A stretch of DNA of 64,000 bases from Kitasatospora sp. SUK 42 (GCF_015776785.2 NZ_LFMD02000002.1:220919-284918), one strand, 5' to 3'. Shown: positions 16,512 to 25,276, counted from the stretch's first letter. Program-made: numbers and translations. The notes: generated by a model not told the origin, from the letters alone.

Positions 16512-16549
16512 CCCGCCCCGGCATCAACGGCACACCAGCCCGGGGCGGG
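16512..16549 (+). terminator. Hairpin terminator after the ATPase gene
   Basis: CCCGCCCCGG (16512-16521) pairs perfectly with CCGGGGCGGG (16540-16549) around an 18-nt loop. It separates the ATPase gene from the mini-ORF downstream. Confidence 0.6.
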
Positions 16550-16648
16550 GCGGCTCCAGGTAAACCCCTGCGGCCGGAGCCACTCCTCGTTCACCGGTCT
16601 CGGCGACCCGCCGGGCCAGAGTCCCATCGCGCCGAAGGGAGATTCATC

Positions 16649-16750
16649 ATGCCGCAAAACGCCGTACTGGTCTTGGAGGCCACGCAGCCTCCGCCGTCCC
16701 CGCCGCCTCCGCCCCTGCCACCGCCGGGTCCGCCGTACCCGGGTCGGTAG
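16649..16750 (+). CDS. Proline-rich mini-protein (33 aa)
   Basis: A 33-codon open frame starting ATG at 16649 with GGGAG 7 nt upstream, the best ribosome-binding site in this stretch. It encodes MPQNAVLVLEAT followed by a tail that is almost entirely proline with a few Ser, Leu and Gly, ending PPYPGR. It is too short for standard gene finders. It lies between the ATPase gene and the HTH-less TPR regulator. Nothing in its sequence identifies a function; it could be a regulatory or secreted-peptide-like partner of the TPR protein, but this is speculation. Chance cannot be excluded at this length. Confidence 0.45.
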   Translation: MPQNAVLVLEATQPPPSPPPPPLPPPGPPYPGR

Positions 16751-16907
16751 CCAACCTGGCCCTCGGGAACCCGCCCCATGGCCAAGTACCAGAAGGTGGT
16801 CCTGGAAACGCCGACCCGTCACCGCGTTCGAGGCGGGCTTCACCGACGAGCCTGACGTTCAGCCCCAGTCCGCGGATACGGTGGCTGGACTGATCGATTT
16901 GGGGGTT

Positions 16908-17930
16908 ATGGACATGGACCCATCGCGCAGGGGGATACTCGGGGCGGGCCTGCACTCGGTCGCCCTCACCATCCCCGGTTGGCCGGACGTCATCGGGCGG
17001 TTCGAGCGGCTGAAGGCCGATCCGCGCACCAGGATCGGCATGGCCGAGGTCGAGGCCGTGATCGCCATGACCGAGCGCATCAGCGAGCTGGACGACCAGT
17101 TCGGCGGCCGGACCGCCCGCCCGATGGCCGCCGCGTTCATGGTCAACAACATCGCGCCGCACCTGAAGGCCACCGCCGACGACGAAGTTCGCAAGGCGAT
17201 GCTGTCCGCCGCCGCCGACCACCTCTACCTGACCGGCTACATGGCCGTGGACGAACGCCTCGACCTGCTCGGCCAGGCCTACTACACCAAGGCCCTGGAG
17301 CTCGCCCTCGCCGCCGGCGACCACCTCACCTACTGCACCACCCTGCGCGGCATGAGCGTCCAGGCCGTCGAACTCGGCCACGGCACACCCGCCTTGCGGT
17401 ACGCGAACGCCGCCGCTGCCGCCTCACCCGAGGCCGGACCGCGGATGCGTGCCTTCCTCGCCGGACAGCAGGCCCACGCCCTCGCCCAGACCGGCGACCG
17501 CACCGGAGCGCTCACCAAACTCCACGAAGCCGAAGTCGCCATGGAACAGGCCGAGTCCAAGGCCAAGGCCCACGGCTCCTACGACCCCGCCTCGCTCTCG
17601 TACCACGTCGCCCAGGTCAACTACGAGCTCGGCGACCGCGAAGGTGCGATCCGCGCCCTCCATCGCTCCGAGAAGGTCCGCCCGACGATGTACCGCCGAG
17701 CCCGCGTCCGCCACCGCGCGATGCTCGCCGAATGGCAGCTCGAAGCCGGCCGACTGGAAGAAGCTGCCCAGAACTGGAACCTCGCCCTGGACGACTTCCC
17801 CCACGTCCAGTCCGGCAGGGCCGACGACCGCTTCCGCACCATGCTCTCCGCAACCCGGCCGCACCGGCGCAACCCTCACGTCCGCGAACTCCTCGAACGC
17901 GCGCGACAGATAGCGCCACATCCGGTCTGA
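16908..17930 (+). CDS. TPR regulator lacking its DNA-binding domain (probable N-terminal truncation)
   Basis: From the ATG at 16908 the protein is 340 aa, beginning MDMDPSRRGILGAGLHSVALTIPGWPDVI, which in related Streptomyces regulators is the linker after the helix-turn-helix. The rest is TPR-like helices (DLLGQAYYTKALELALAAGDH; AQTGDRTGALTKLHEAEVAMEQ; LEEAAQNWNLALDDF). Homology-like sequence appears to continue upstream in the same frame to about 16825 (VTAFEAGFTDEPD), but no helix-turn-helix is encoded there and no good start exists. An internal deletion or frameshift has probably removed the N-terminus. It may be a relic or a regulator that now acts only by protein contact. GGGGG 2 nt before the ATG is a poor ribosome-binding site. 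Confidence 0.65.
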   Translation: MDMDPSRRGILGAGLHSVALTIPGWPDVIGRFERLKADPRTRIGMAEVEAVIAMTERISELDDQFGGRTARPMAAAFMVNNIAPHLKATADDEVRKAMLSAAADHLYLTGYMAVDERLDLLGQAYYTKALELALAAGDHLTYCTTLRGMSVQAVELGHGTPALRYANAAAAASPEAGPRMRAFLAGQQAHALAQTGDRTGALTKLHEAEVAMEQAESKAKAHGSYDPASLSYHVAQVNYELGDREGAIRALHRSEKVRPTMYRRARVRHRAMLAEWQLEAGRLEEAAQNWNLALDDFPHVQSGRADDRFRTMLSATRPHRRNPHVRELLERARQIAPHPV

Positions 17931-18175
17931 TCCGGCACAAGCCACCCGGCGGCTGACGTTCCTGACCGACCTAGCGAGGGGATAGACGCTCCCGCCACCA
18001 AGTACGGCATGAGGCGGATGTGAAGCCGTCCAACTCACCCTGACGAAGCGCAGTTGCGCAAAACGCCTCATGCCATGCCAAAGGCCGTGGTACGTTCCGT
18101 AATCCAACCGAAAACAGGCGACCCCGGCGGTGCTGGTAACACCCCGGGGTCCGGCAACAGGAGCCAACACTCCCG

Positions 18176-19072
18176 ATGCGCGTCCATCGTAGCGCCCACG
18201 TGCGCAACTTCACCGTGCTGCCCAACGCCCTACTCCAGTACCGGCGGTTGAGCTACACCGCCCGAGGCCTGCTCGCGGACCTCCTCTCCCGCCCGGACGG
18301 CTGGCGCGAGGACGGTCGGCGCATGGCCGACACCAGTCCCCAGGGGCGCGGCGCCATCCGCAAGGCCCTGAAGGAGCTGACCGAGGCGGGCTACTACCGG
18401 ATCGAGAAGATCCGCATGCCGGACGGCACGATCATCACCGAGAGCCACGTCTACGACACCCCACAGCTCGCACGACCGGGTACCACCCGTCCGGCGCCCG
18501 GTGAAGCGGCAACCGGCAGTGCTGGCAGCCCTGTTGTAAAGAACCGGCGCCAAGAACCCACCCTCCCCGCGAGCCCGGCCGACGAAAGCGACCAGGAAGG
18601 ACAGGAGGCACCACCCGACAACGAACCGTTCCGCGAAGCGGTGGCCACCCTGTTCCGCGTGATCCGCCCCGAGCCCCGCCTACGCCTGGGCGAGGCCGAA
18701 GCCCGGGAGCTGGCACCCCTGGTAGCGCAGTGGCTGGCTCGCGGCAGCACCCCGGCCGACCTGGTCCAAGCCCTGCTACCGGGCCTTCCCGTCCCGGTGC
18801 ACTCGGCGGCGGCGGTGCTCCGCTACCGGCTGGAACACAAGCTGCCGCCCTCCCGCCCCAGGGAACGTCCCCCGGCAGCCCGCTACTCCGAGTGTGCCGA
18901 GTGCCACGACCCCGTGCCACGACCGGGCATCTGCCGCCCGTGCGCCGGCCTGACAACCCGAACACTCACAGTCGGCCAGGGGGCGGACGTGGCAGCCGAA
19001 GGTGCCGCCCGAGTCCGAACCGCTCTACGCTCCGCGATGACCGGCCGTCGGCCTGCACACATCGCCGCCTGA
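18176..19072 (+). CDS. Helix-turn-helix protein with C-terminal zinc ribbon
   Basis: A 298-aa protein. Residues about 10-95 form a replication-initiator/DnaD-like winged helix (NFTVLPNALLQYRRLSYTARGLLADLLSRP, then GRGAIRKALKELTEAGYYRIEK). A disordered Pro/Glu-rich linker and a helical middle domain follow, then a CxxC...CxxC zinc ribbon (CAECHDPVPRPGICRPC) near residues 238-254. Such proteins recur in Streptomyces accessory DNA, next to XRE/ATPase genes and on plasmid-like elements; they are presumed to bind DNA, but I know no characterised member. AGGAG lies 12 nt before the ATG, somewhat far. It is the last gene before the right inverted repeat. Confidence 0.78.
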   Translation: MRVHRSAHVRNFTVLPNALLQYRRLSYTARGLLADLLSRPDGWREDGRRMADTSPQGRGAIRKALKELTEAGYYRIEKIRMPDGTIITESHVYDTPQLARPGTTRPAPGEAATGSAGSPVVKNRRQEPTLPASPADESDQEGQEAPPDNEPFREAVATLFRVIRPEPRLRLGEAEARELAPLVAQWLARGSTPADLVQALLPGLPVPVHSAAAVLRYRLEHKLPPSRPRERPPAARYSECAECHDPVPRPGICRPCAGLTTRTLTVGQGADVAAEGAARVRTALRSAMTGRRPAHIAA

Positions 19073-19135
19073 GACACGCTGTCCCACCGGTCCGAAGGGG
19101 CTCCGACAGGTACGTCACCCTGCTCCATGAGCACC

Positions 19136-19271
19136 GCGCGCCGCCTGGCCGGGCGGCGCGCGGCGAGGGCGGGGGTGGGCACCCGCCGACAGGCGGGTGG
19201 GGGGTGGATGGTGGGGAACGGCGGTGAACCTGCTCAACGAAGCAGATGGCGCGCGGGTGTTCACCCGACGG
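19136..19271. repeat. 136-bp inverted repeat, right copy
   Basis: Inverted partner of 13384-13519 (5 mismatches). Internal stems are clear here: 19136-19145 with 19152-19161, and 19180-19187 with 19192-19199. Only 3 bp separate it from the terminator palindrome, against 33 bp at the left copy. Confidence 0.9.
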
Positions 19272-19274
19272 AAG

Positions 19275-19316
19275 CGCCGCTGCCCGGGACTTCCGAAGAA
19301 GTCCCGGGCAGCGGCG
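19275..19316 (-). terminator. 19-bp UUCG-loop terminator (right island edge)
   Basis: A perfect 19-bp stem (19275-19293 with 19298-19316); the loop reads CGAA on the plus strand and UUCG in a minus-strand transcript. It terminates the suf operon transcript, whose last stop is at 19332. It is the mirror image of the palindrome at 13305-13350. Confidence 0.92.
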
Positions 19317-19331
19317 TTCGTTCCGGTGATC

Positions 19332-19724
19332 TCAGACGTTGAAGCCGAGGGCGCGGAGCTGCTCGCGGCCGTCGTCGGTGATCTTGTCGGGGCCCCACGG
19401 CGGCATCCAGACCCAGTTGATGCGCAGGTCCTGCACCAGGCCGTCGGTGGCGGTCTTGGCCTGGTCCTCGATGACGTCGGTCAGCGGGCAGGCCGCCGAG
19501 GTGAGCGTCATGTCGATGGTGGCCACGTCGGACTCGTCGATGTGGATGCCGTAGATCAGGCCCAGGTTGACGACGTCGATGCCCAGTTCGGGGTCGACGA
19601 CGTCCATCAGGGCCTCGGTCAGGTCCTCGACAGACACGGTGCCGGCGGTGGTGCCGACGATGACACCGTTCGGCTGCTCCTCCGCAGTGGAGGCCGTGGC
19701 GTCGGTGGTGATCTCGTCACTCAT
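19332..19724 (-). CDS. sufT: Metal-sulfur cluster assembly factor (MIP18/DUF59, SufT-like)
   Basis: A 130-aa protein: a variable acidic N-terminus of about 30 residues followed by the DUF59 domain with the signature MDVVDPELGIDVVNLGLIYGI, then MTLTSAACPLTDVIEDQ, which carries the conserved cysteine, and VWMPPWGPDKITDDGREQL at the end. SufT proteins help maturation of Fe-S proteins, particularly under high demand. It is the last gene of the suf operon, 22 bp after sufU. The stop lies just before the terminator at the right edge of the island. Confidence 0.93.
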   Translation of the reverse strand: MSDEITTDATASTAEEQPNGVIVGTTAGTVSVEDLTEALMDVVDPELGIDVVNLGLIYGIHIDESDVATIDMTLTSAACPLTDVIEDQAKTATDGLVQDLRINWVWMPPWGPDKITDDGREQLRALGFNV

Positions 19725-19746
19725 GGTCTTGTCCTCCTCTGCGGGG

Positions 19747-20199
19747 TCAGTCGTTCACTGCGGGGTGCTGGGCGAGCGCCTGGGCGGTGGCGTCCTTCCA
19801 GGCCATCCAGCTGAGCAGGGCGCACTTGACCCGGGCCGGGTACTTGGAGACGCCGGCGAACGCGACCGCGTCCTCCAGCACCTCCTCGTCGCCCTCGCCC
19901 TGGCCCTTGCTCTGCATCAGCTCCAGGAAGGCCTCCTGGACCACCTGCGCCTCGCCCACGGTCTTGCCGACCACCAGGTCGTTCAGCACCGAGGCGCTGG
20001 CCTGGCTGATCGAACAGCCCTGTGACTCGTACGAGACGTCGGTGACGGTGGCGCCGTCGAGCTTCACCCGCAGGGTGATCTCGTCGCCGCACGTCGGGTT
20101 GACGTGGTGCACTTCGGCGTCGCCGTCCCGCAGCCCCTTGCCGTGCGGGTTGCGGTAGTGGTCCAGGATGATGTCCTGGTACATCGAGTCGAGCTTCAT
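19747..20199 (-). CDS. sufU: Fe-S cluster assembly sulfurtransferase SufU
   Basis: A 150-aa IscU-fold protein of the Gram-positive SufU type, which accepts persulfide sulfur from SufS via a zinc-bound cysteine and passes it to SufBCD. The three Cys ligands are visible: NPTCGDEITL, SQGCSISQAS and VKCALLSWMAWKDA; the inserted segment between the second and third cysteines (MQSKGQGEGDEE) is characteristic of SufU rather than IscU. It starts MKLDSMYQDIILDHYRNPHGKG. It follows sufS with a 15-bp gap, fitting co-expression with its sulfur donor. Confidence 0.95.
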   Translation of the reverse strand: MKLDSMYQDIILDHYRNPHGKGLRDGDAEVHHVNPTCGDEITLRVKLDGATVTDVSYESQGCSISQASASVLNDLVVGKTVGEAQVVQEAFLELMQSKGQGEGDEEVLEDAVAFAGVSKYPARVKCALLSWMAWKDATAQALAQHPAVND

Positions 20200-20214
20200 G
20201 TCCTGCGCGTCCCG

Positions 20215-21474
20215 TCAGCCGAAGAAGTTCCGGACGTGGTGCAGGCCGGCGATCAGCGCGTCGACCTCGCCCGGCGTCGAGTACAGGTAGAACGACGCCC
20301 GCGTGGTCGCCGGAATTCCGTACCGCAGGCAGACCGGCCGCGCGCAGTGGTGGCCGACGCGCACGGCGATGCCCTGCTCGTCCAGCACCTGGCCCACGTC
20401 GTGCGGGTGGATGTCACCGAGGGTGAAGGAGATCGCGGCACCGCGGTCCACGGCCGTGCGCGGGCCGATGATCCGCAGGTCCGGGACCTCCAGCAGGCGC
20501 TCCACCGCGTACTCGGTGATCGCGTGCTCGTGCGCCGCGATCTTCTCCATGCCGATCGCCGACAGGTAGTCGATGGCCGCGCCCAGCCCGACCGCCTGGG
20601 CGATCGGCGGGGTGCCCGCCTCGAACTTGTGCGGCGCCGGGGCGTAGGTGGAGGAGCCCATGGTGACGGTCTCGATCATCTCGCCGCCGCCCAGGAACGG
20701 CGGGAGGTCCTCCAGCAGCTCCTGGCGGCCCCAGAGCACGCCGATGCCGGTCGGGGCCAGCATCTTGTGGCCGGTAAAGGCGACGAAGTCGGCCTCCAGC
20801 GCCTGCACGTCCAGCACCATGTGCGGGGCGGCCTGCGAGGCGTCGATCACGACCAGCGCGCCGACCGACTGGGCCTTGCGGACGATCGCCTCGACCGGGT
20901 TGATCGTGCCCAGCAGGTTGGAGACCAGGGTGAAGGAGACGACCTTGGTCTTCTCGGTGATCAGCTCGTCGATGTTCGACAGGTCGAGCCGGCCCTCGTC
21001 GGTGAGCCCGAACCACTTGAGCTTCGCGCCGGTGCGCTGCGACAGCAGCTGCCACGGCACGATGTTGGAGTGGTGCTCCATCTCCGTGATGACGATCTCG
21101 GAGTCGGCGTCGACGCGGTACGGCTCGTCGGCCCAGCCGAGCATGTTGGCCACGAGGTTGAGCGACTCCGAGGCGTTCTTGGTGAAGATCACCTCGTTGC
21201 GGCTCGGCGCGTTGACGAACGCGGCGACCTTGTCCCGGGCGCCCTCGTACATCGCCGTGGCCTCCTCGGCGAGCACGTGCACGCCGCGGTGGACGTTGGC
21301 GTTGTGCCGCTCGTAGTAGGCGTTGAGCGCTTCGAGCACCTGGCGGGGCTTCTGCGAGGTGGCCGCGTTGTCCAGGTAGACCAGCGGCTTCTCGTCGTGC
21401 AGCACGCGCTGCAGGACCGGGAAGTCCTTGCGGATCGCGTCGGTGTCGAGCAGACCGGTGAACGGATGCGTCAC
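20215..21474 (-). CDS. sufS: Cysteine desulfurase SufS
   Basis: A 419-aa PLP enzyme of the group II (SufS/CsdA) class that removes sulfur from cysteine to alanine, leaving a persulfide. Seen are LVYLDNAATSQKP at the N-terminus, EMEHHSNIVPW, the cofactor aspartate in VVIDASQAAPH, the Schiff-base lysine in VAFTGHKMLAPTGIGVLWG, and the catalytic cysteine in VGHHCARPVCLRYGI near the C-terminus. Its start overlaps the sufC stop by 4 nt, so the two are translationally coupled. Confidence 0.96.
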   Translation of the reverse strand: MTHPFTGLLDTDAIRKDFPVLQRVLHDEKPLVYLDNAATSQKPRQVLEALNAYYERHNANVHRGVHVLAEEATAMYEGARDKVAAFVNAPSRNEVIFTKNASESLNLVANMLGWADEPYRVDADSEIVITEMEHHSNIVPWQLLSQRTGAKLKWFGLTDEGRLDLSNIDELITEKTKVVSFTLVSNLLGTINPVEAIVRKAQSVGALVVIDASQAAPHMVLDVQALEADFVAFTGHKMLAPTGIGVLWGRQELLEDLPPFLGGGEMIETVTMGSSTYAPAPHKFEAGTPPIAQAVGLGAAIDYLSAIGMEKIAAHEHAITEYAVERLLEVPDLRIIGPRTAVDRGAAISFTLGDIHPHDVGQVLDEQGIAVRVGHHCARPVCLRYGIPATTRASFYLYSTPGEVDALIAGLHHVRNFFG

Positions 21475-22235
21475 TCGGACGCGCCCCCCTTCACGTACGC
21501 CTCGTAGCCCTCGTTCTCCAGCTTGTCGGCCAGCTCGGCACCGCCGGACTCGACGATGCGGCCGCCTGCGAAGACGTGGACGTAGTCGGGCTGGATGTAC
21601 CGCAGGATGCGGGTGTAGTGGGTCACCAGCAGGGTGCCGACCTCGCCGGTCGAGCGGACCCGGTTGATGCCCTCGGAGACGATCCGCAGCGCGTCGACGT
21701 CCAGGCCGGAGTCGGTCTCGTCGAGGATCGCGATCTTCGGCTTGAGCAGCTCCAGCTGGAGGATCTCGTGGCGCTTCTTCTCACCGCCGGAGAAGCCCTC
21801 GTTGACGTTGCGCTCGGCGAACGCCGGGTCCATCTGCAGGGCGGCCATCGCCTCCTTGACCTCCTTGACCCACAGCCGCAGCTTGGGGGCCTCGCCCCGG
21901 ACGGCGGTGGCGGCGGTGCGCAGGAAGTTGCTGACCGAGACGCCCGGGACCTCGACCGGGTACTGCATGGCCAGGAAGACGCCGGCCTTGGCCCGCTCGT
22001 CGACGGACATCTCCAGGACGTCCTCGCCGTCCAGCAGCACCGAGCCGCCGGTCACGGTGTACTTGGGGTGGCCGGCCAGCGAGTAGGCCAGGGTGGACTT
22101 GCCGGAGCCGTTCGGACCCATGATGGCGTGGGTCTCGCCCTGCTTCACGGTCAGGTCGACGCCCTTCAGGATCTCGCGCGGGCCGTTCTCGGCCTCGACG
22201 GAGACGTGCAGGTCGCGGATTTCAAGGGTTGCCAT
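21471..22235 (-). CDS. sufC: Fe-S assembly ATPase SufC
   Basis: A 254-aa ABC-type ATPase that works in the cytoplasmic SufBCD scaffold. The Walker A is GPNGSGKSTLAYSLAG (about residues 38-53), the signature is the SufC-type FSGGEKKRHEIL, the Walker B is IAILDETDSGLDVDALR, and the H-loop is LLVTHYTRIL. No membrane partner exists; the ATPase drives conformational change of the SufB/SufD heterodimer. The gene sits between the ferredoxin-like gene and sufS. Confidence 0.96.
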   Translation of the reverse strand: MATLEIRDLHVSVEAENGPREILKGVDLTVKQGETHAIMGPNGSGKSTLAYSLAGHPKYTVTGGSVLLDGEDVLEMSVDERAKAGVFLAMQYPVEVPGVSVSNFLRTAATAVRGEAPKLRLWVKEVKEAMAALQMDPAFAERNVNEGFSGGEKKRHEILQLELLKPKIAILDETDSGLDVDALRIVSEGINRVRSTGEVGTLLVTHYTRILRYIQPDYVHVFAGGRIVESGGAELADKLENEGYEAYVKGGASE

Positions 22236-22241
22236 GTGTAC

Positions 22242-22559
22242 TCAGGACTCCTGGTTGACGGAGACGAGCACATCGTCCCCTTCGATCTTTACGGGGTAGA
22301 CAGGGACCGGCTTGGTGGCGGGCAGGCCGGAGGGCTTGCCGGTGCGCAGGTCGAAGCTGGAGCCGTGCAGCCAGCACTCGATCATGCAGTCCTCGACCTC
22401 ACCCTCGGAGAGCGAGACGTTCGCGTGCGAGCAGGTGTCGTTGATCGCGAACACCCCCTCGTCGGTGCGGACGATGGAGACCGGCACGCCGTTGAGGTCC
22501 ACGCGCTTGGGCACGTCCTCCTGGAGGTCGCTCAGCGCGCAGGCACGGAGGAAGCTCAT
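22242..22559 (-). CDS. Rieske-type ferredoxin of the suf operon
   Basis: A 105-aa single-domain Rieske protein, annotated in relatives as the non-heme iron dioxygenase ferredoxin subunit. The [2Fe-2S] ligands are CSHANVSLSEG (CxH) and ECWLHGSSFDL (CxxH). It probably supplies electrons for cluster assembly, or carries a cluster, within the suf system; this role is inferred from operon position, which is conserved in actinobacteria. It is packed tightly between sufD (5-bp gap) and sufC (6-bp gap). Confidence 0.92.
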   Translation of the reverse strand: MSFLRACALSDLQEDVPKRVDLNGVPVSIVRTDEGVFAINDTCSHANVSLSEGEVEDCMIECWLHGSSFDLRTGKPSGLPATKPVPVYPVKIEGDDVLVSVNQES

Positions 22560-22564
22560 CGGGA

Positions 22565-23797
22565 TCAGACCGCCGATTCCAGCTCGGTCTCGATCTTCTC
22601 CATGAGCTGCTCCTGCACCTCGGCCACGCCGATCTGCTGGAGCAGCTCGGCGAAGAAGCCGCGGACCACCAGGCGGCGGGCCTCGTCGGCCGGGATGCCG
22701 CGCGCCATCAGGTAGAACAGCTGCTCGTCGTCGAAGCGGCCGGTCGCCGAGGCGTGGCCGGCGCCGACGATCTCGCCGGTCTCGATCTCCAGGTTCGGGA
22801 TCGAGTCGACCCGGGCGCCGTCGGTGAGCACCAGGTTCCGGTTGAGCTCGTAGGTGTCGGTGCCGAGCGCGGCGGCGCGGATCAGCACGTCGCCGACCCA
22901 GACCGCGTGCGCGTCCTGGCCCTGCAGCGCGCCCTTGTACGCCACGTTCGACCGGCAGTGCGGCGTGTCGTGGTCGATGATCAGGCGGTGCTCCAGGTGC
23001 TGGCCGGCATCGGCGAAGTACAGGCCGAACAGCTCGGCCTCGCCGCCGGGGCCGGCGTAGTTGACCCGCGGGTGCAGGCGGACCAGGTCGCCGCCGAAGG
23101 TGACGACCACGGACTTGAACGAGGCGTCCCGGCCGACCAGCGCGTTGTGCTGCGCCACGTGCACGGCGTCCCGGTCCCAGTCCTGGACGGAGACGAAGGT
23201 GAGCTTGGCGCCGTCGCCGACCAGCAGCTCGACGTTGGCGGCCCGGGTGCCGGTGCCCTCGTGGTTGAGCACCACGACGGCCTCGGCGAACGGCTTGACG
23301 TCGATCACCACGTGGGCGAAGCGGACCCCGCCCTCGGCGCGCACGTCGATCTTGACCGGCTCGGTCAGCACCGCGTCCTTGGGGACGGTGACCACCAGTG
23401 CCTGTTCGAAGGCGCTGAAGGCCTGCGCGGCGACCCGGTCGACCGGCGTGCCGGCCTTGCCCAGCCGGGCGTCCTCGCGGCCGACGGTCTCGGCGGTGAC
23501 GCCGTCCGGCAGCGTGAACTCGACCTTGTCCTCACCGCGTTCGGCGGTGGCGGCGGTCCCGTCGTGCAGCCCGCCGAGGCGGTGCAGCGGGGTGAACCGC
23601 CAGTCCTCCTCGCGGCCGTGCGGCACCGGGAAGTCGTTCACGTCGTAGGAGGGCTTGACCGCGACGCGCGCGTCGATCGGCTGCTGGACCGCGGCCCGGC
23701 CGGTGCCGGGGCCGGCGAGCTGCGCGCCCGCGCCGGCGGTGCCGACCTCGATCGAACCGGCGGTGGTGGAGCCGGTGGTGTTCTGGACGTCAGCCAT
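22565..23797 (-). CDS. sufD: Fe-S scaffold subunit SufD
   Basis: A 410-aa protein with an Ala/Gly/Thr-rich N-terminal extension (residues 1-45), the DFPVPHGREEDWRFTPL segment, and the right-handed beta-helix core typical of SufB/SufD. The C-terminal part shares the SufB/D pattern SATGRFDDEQLFYLMARGIPADEARRLVVRGFFAEL. SufD pairs with SufB to accept iron and sulfur; the essential histidine is probably in the HHDTPHCRSN-like stretch (here DHDTPHCRSNVAYKG). It lies 54 bp downstream of sufB. Confidence 0.95.
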   Translation of the reverse strand: MADVQNTTGSTTAGSIEVGTAGAGAQLAGPGTGRAAVQQPIDARVAVKPSYDVNDFPVPHGREEDWRFTPLHRLGGLHDGTAATAERGEDKVEFTLPDGVTAETVGREDARLGKAGTPVDRVAAQAFSAFEQALVVTVPKDAVLTEPVKIDVRAEGGVRFAHVVIDVKPFAEAVVVLNHEGTGTRAANVELLVGDGAKLTFVSVQDWDRDAVHVAQHNALVGRDASFKSVVVTFGGDLVRLHPRVNYAGPGGEAELFGLYFADAGQHLEHRLIIDHDTPHCRSNVAYKGALQGQDAHAVWVGDVLIRAAALGTDTYELNRNLVLTDGARVDSIPNLEIETGEIVGAGHASATGRFDDEQLFYLMARGIPADEARRLVVRGFFAELLQQIGVAEVQEQLMEKIETELESAV

Positions 23798-23851
23798 AGC
23801 TGTCGTAGTGCTCTCTTCCTCGAAACGTCGGTGGGCGGTGGCGGCCGGACG

Positions 23852-25267
23852 TCAGCCGACCGCGCCCTCCATCTGCAGCTCGATCAGCCGGTTGAGCTCC
23901 AGCGCGTACTCCATCGGCAGCTCGCGCGCGATCGGCTCGACGAAGCCGCGGACGATCATCGCCATCGCCTCGGTCTCGGTCAGGCCGCGGCTCATCAGGT
24001 AGAACAGCTGGTCCTCGCTGACCTTGGAGACGGTCGCCTCGTGGCCCATGGACACGTCGTCCTCGCGGACGTCCACGTACGGGTAGGTGTCCGAGCGGGA
24101 GATGGTGTCGACCAGCAGCGCGTCGCACAGCACGTTGGACTTGGCGCCGTGGGAGCCCTCGCCGATCTCGATCAGACCGCGGTAGGAGGTCCGGCCGCCA
24201 CCGCGCGCCACCGACTTGGAGACGATGTGCGAGGAGGTGTTCGGTGCCATGTGCACCATCTTGGCGCCGGCGTCCTGGTGCTGGCCCTCGCCCGCGAAGG
24301 CGATCGACAGGGTCTCGCCCTTGGCGTGCTCGCCCATCAGGTAGACGGCCGGGTACTTCATGGTGACCTTGGAGCCGATGTTGCCGTCGACCCACTCCAT
24401 GGTCGCGCCCTCGTACGCCACGGCGCGCTTGGTGACCAGGTTGTAGACGTTGTTCGACCAGTTCTGGATCGTCGTGTAGCGGCAGCGGCCGCCCTTCTTC
24501 ACGATGATCTCCACGACCGCCGAGTGCAGCGAGTCGGAGGAGTAGATCGGCGCGGTGCAGCCCTCGACGTAGTGGACGTAGGCGTCCTCGTCGACGATGA
24601 TCAGCGTCCGCTCGAACTGGCCCATGTTCTCGGTGTTGATCCGGAAGTAGGCCTGGAGCGGGATGTCGACGTGCACGCCCTTCGGCACGTAGATGAAGGA
24701 GCCGCCGGACCACACCGCGGTGTTCAGCGCGGCGAACTTGTTGTCGCCGGCCGGGATGACGGTGCCGAAGTACTCCTTGAAGATCTCCGGGTGCTCGCGC
24801 AGCGCGGTGTCGGTGTCCAGGAAGATGACGCCCTGCTCCTCCAGGTCCTCGCGGATCTGGTGGTAGACGACCTCGGACTCGTACTGCGCGGCGACACCGG
24901 CGACCAGGCGCTGCTTCTCCGCCTCCGGGATGCCCAGCTTGTCGTAGGTGGCCTTGATGTCCGAGGGCAGGTCCTCCCAGGACTCGGCCTGCTTCTCGGT
25001 GGAGCGGACGAAGTACTTGATGTTGTCGAAGTCGATGCCGGAGAGGTCGGAGCCCCAGGTCGGCATGGGCTTCTTGCCGAACAGCTTCAGGCCCTTGAGA
25101 CGCAGGTTGAGCATCCACTCGGACTCGTTCTTCTTCGCCGAGATGTCGCGGACGACGTCCTCGCTGAGCCCGCGCTTGGCCGCGGCACCGGCGACGTCCG
25201 GGTCGGCCCAGCCGTACTCGTAGTTGCCCAGGCCCTCAAGCTCCGGGTGCGAAACGGTGTCAGTCAT
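23852..25267 (-). CDS. sufB: Fe-S scaffold subunit SufB
   Basis: A 471-aa scaffold protein, the most conserved of the suf set. Visible are [12 protein letters not shown] at the N-terminus, [63 protein letters not shown] (with the sulfur-accepting cysteine region), [22 protein letters not shown], and the C-terminal [17 protein letters not shown] motif ([26 protein letters not shown]). No intein or other insertion interrupts it. It starts 9 bp after sufR and is the first structural gene of the operon. Confidence 0.97.
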   Translation of the reverse strand: MTDTVSHPELEGLGNYEYGWADPDVAGAAAKRGLSEDVVRDISAKKNESEWMLNLRLKGLKLFGKKPMPTWGSDLSGIDFDNIKYFVRSTEKQAESWEDLPSDIKATYDKLGIPEAEKQRLVAGVAAQYESEVVYHQIREDLEEQGVIFLDTDTALREHPEIFKEYFGTVIPAGDNKFAALNTAVWSGGSFIYVPKGVHVDIPLQAYFRINTENMGQFERTLIIVDEDAYVHYVEGCTAPIYSSDSLHSAVVEIIVKKGGRCRYTTIQNWSNNVYNLVTKRAVAYEGATMEWVDGNIGSKVTMKYPAVYLMGEHAKGETLSIAFAGEGQHQDAGAKMVHMAPNTSSHIVSKSVARGGGRTSYRGLIEIGEGSHGAKSNVLCDALLVDTISRSDTYPYVDVREDDVSMGHEATVSKVSEDQLFYLMSRGLTETEAMAMIVRGFVEPIARELPMEYALELNRLIELQMEGAVG

Positions 25268-25276
25268 GCGAGCTTC

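Noticed and set aside
16778..16855. A possible short gene starting ATG at 16778 (MAKYQKVVLETPTRHRV)
   Set aside because: Ends after 25 codons, no ribosome-binding site, and it is out of frame with the TPR protein. It may be a remnant of the original N-terminus but cannot be called a gene.
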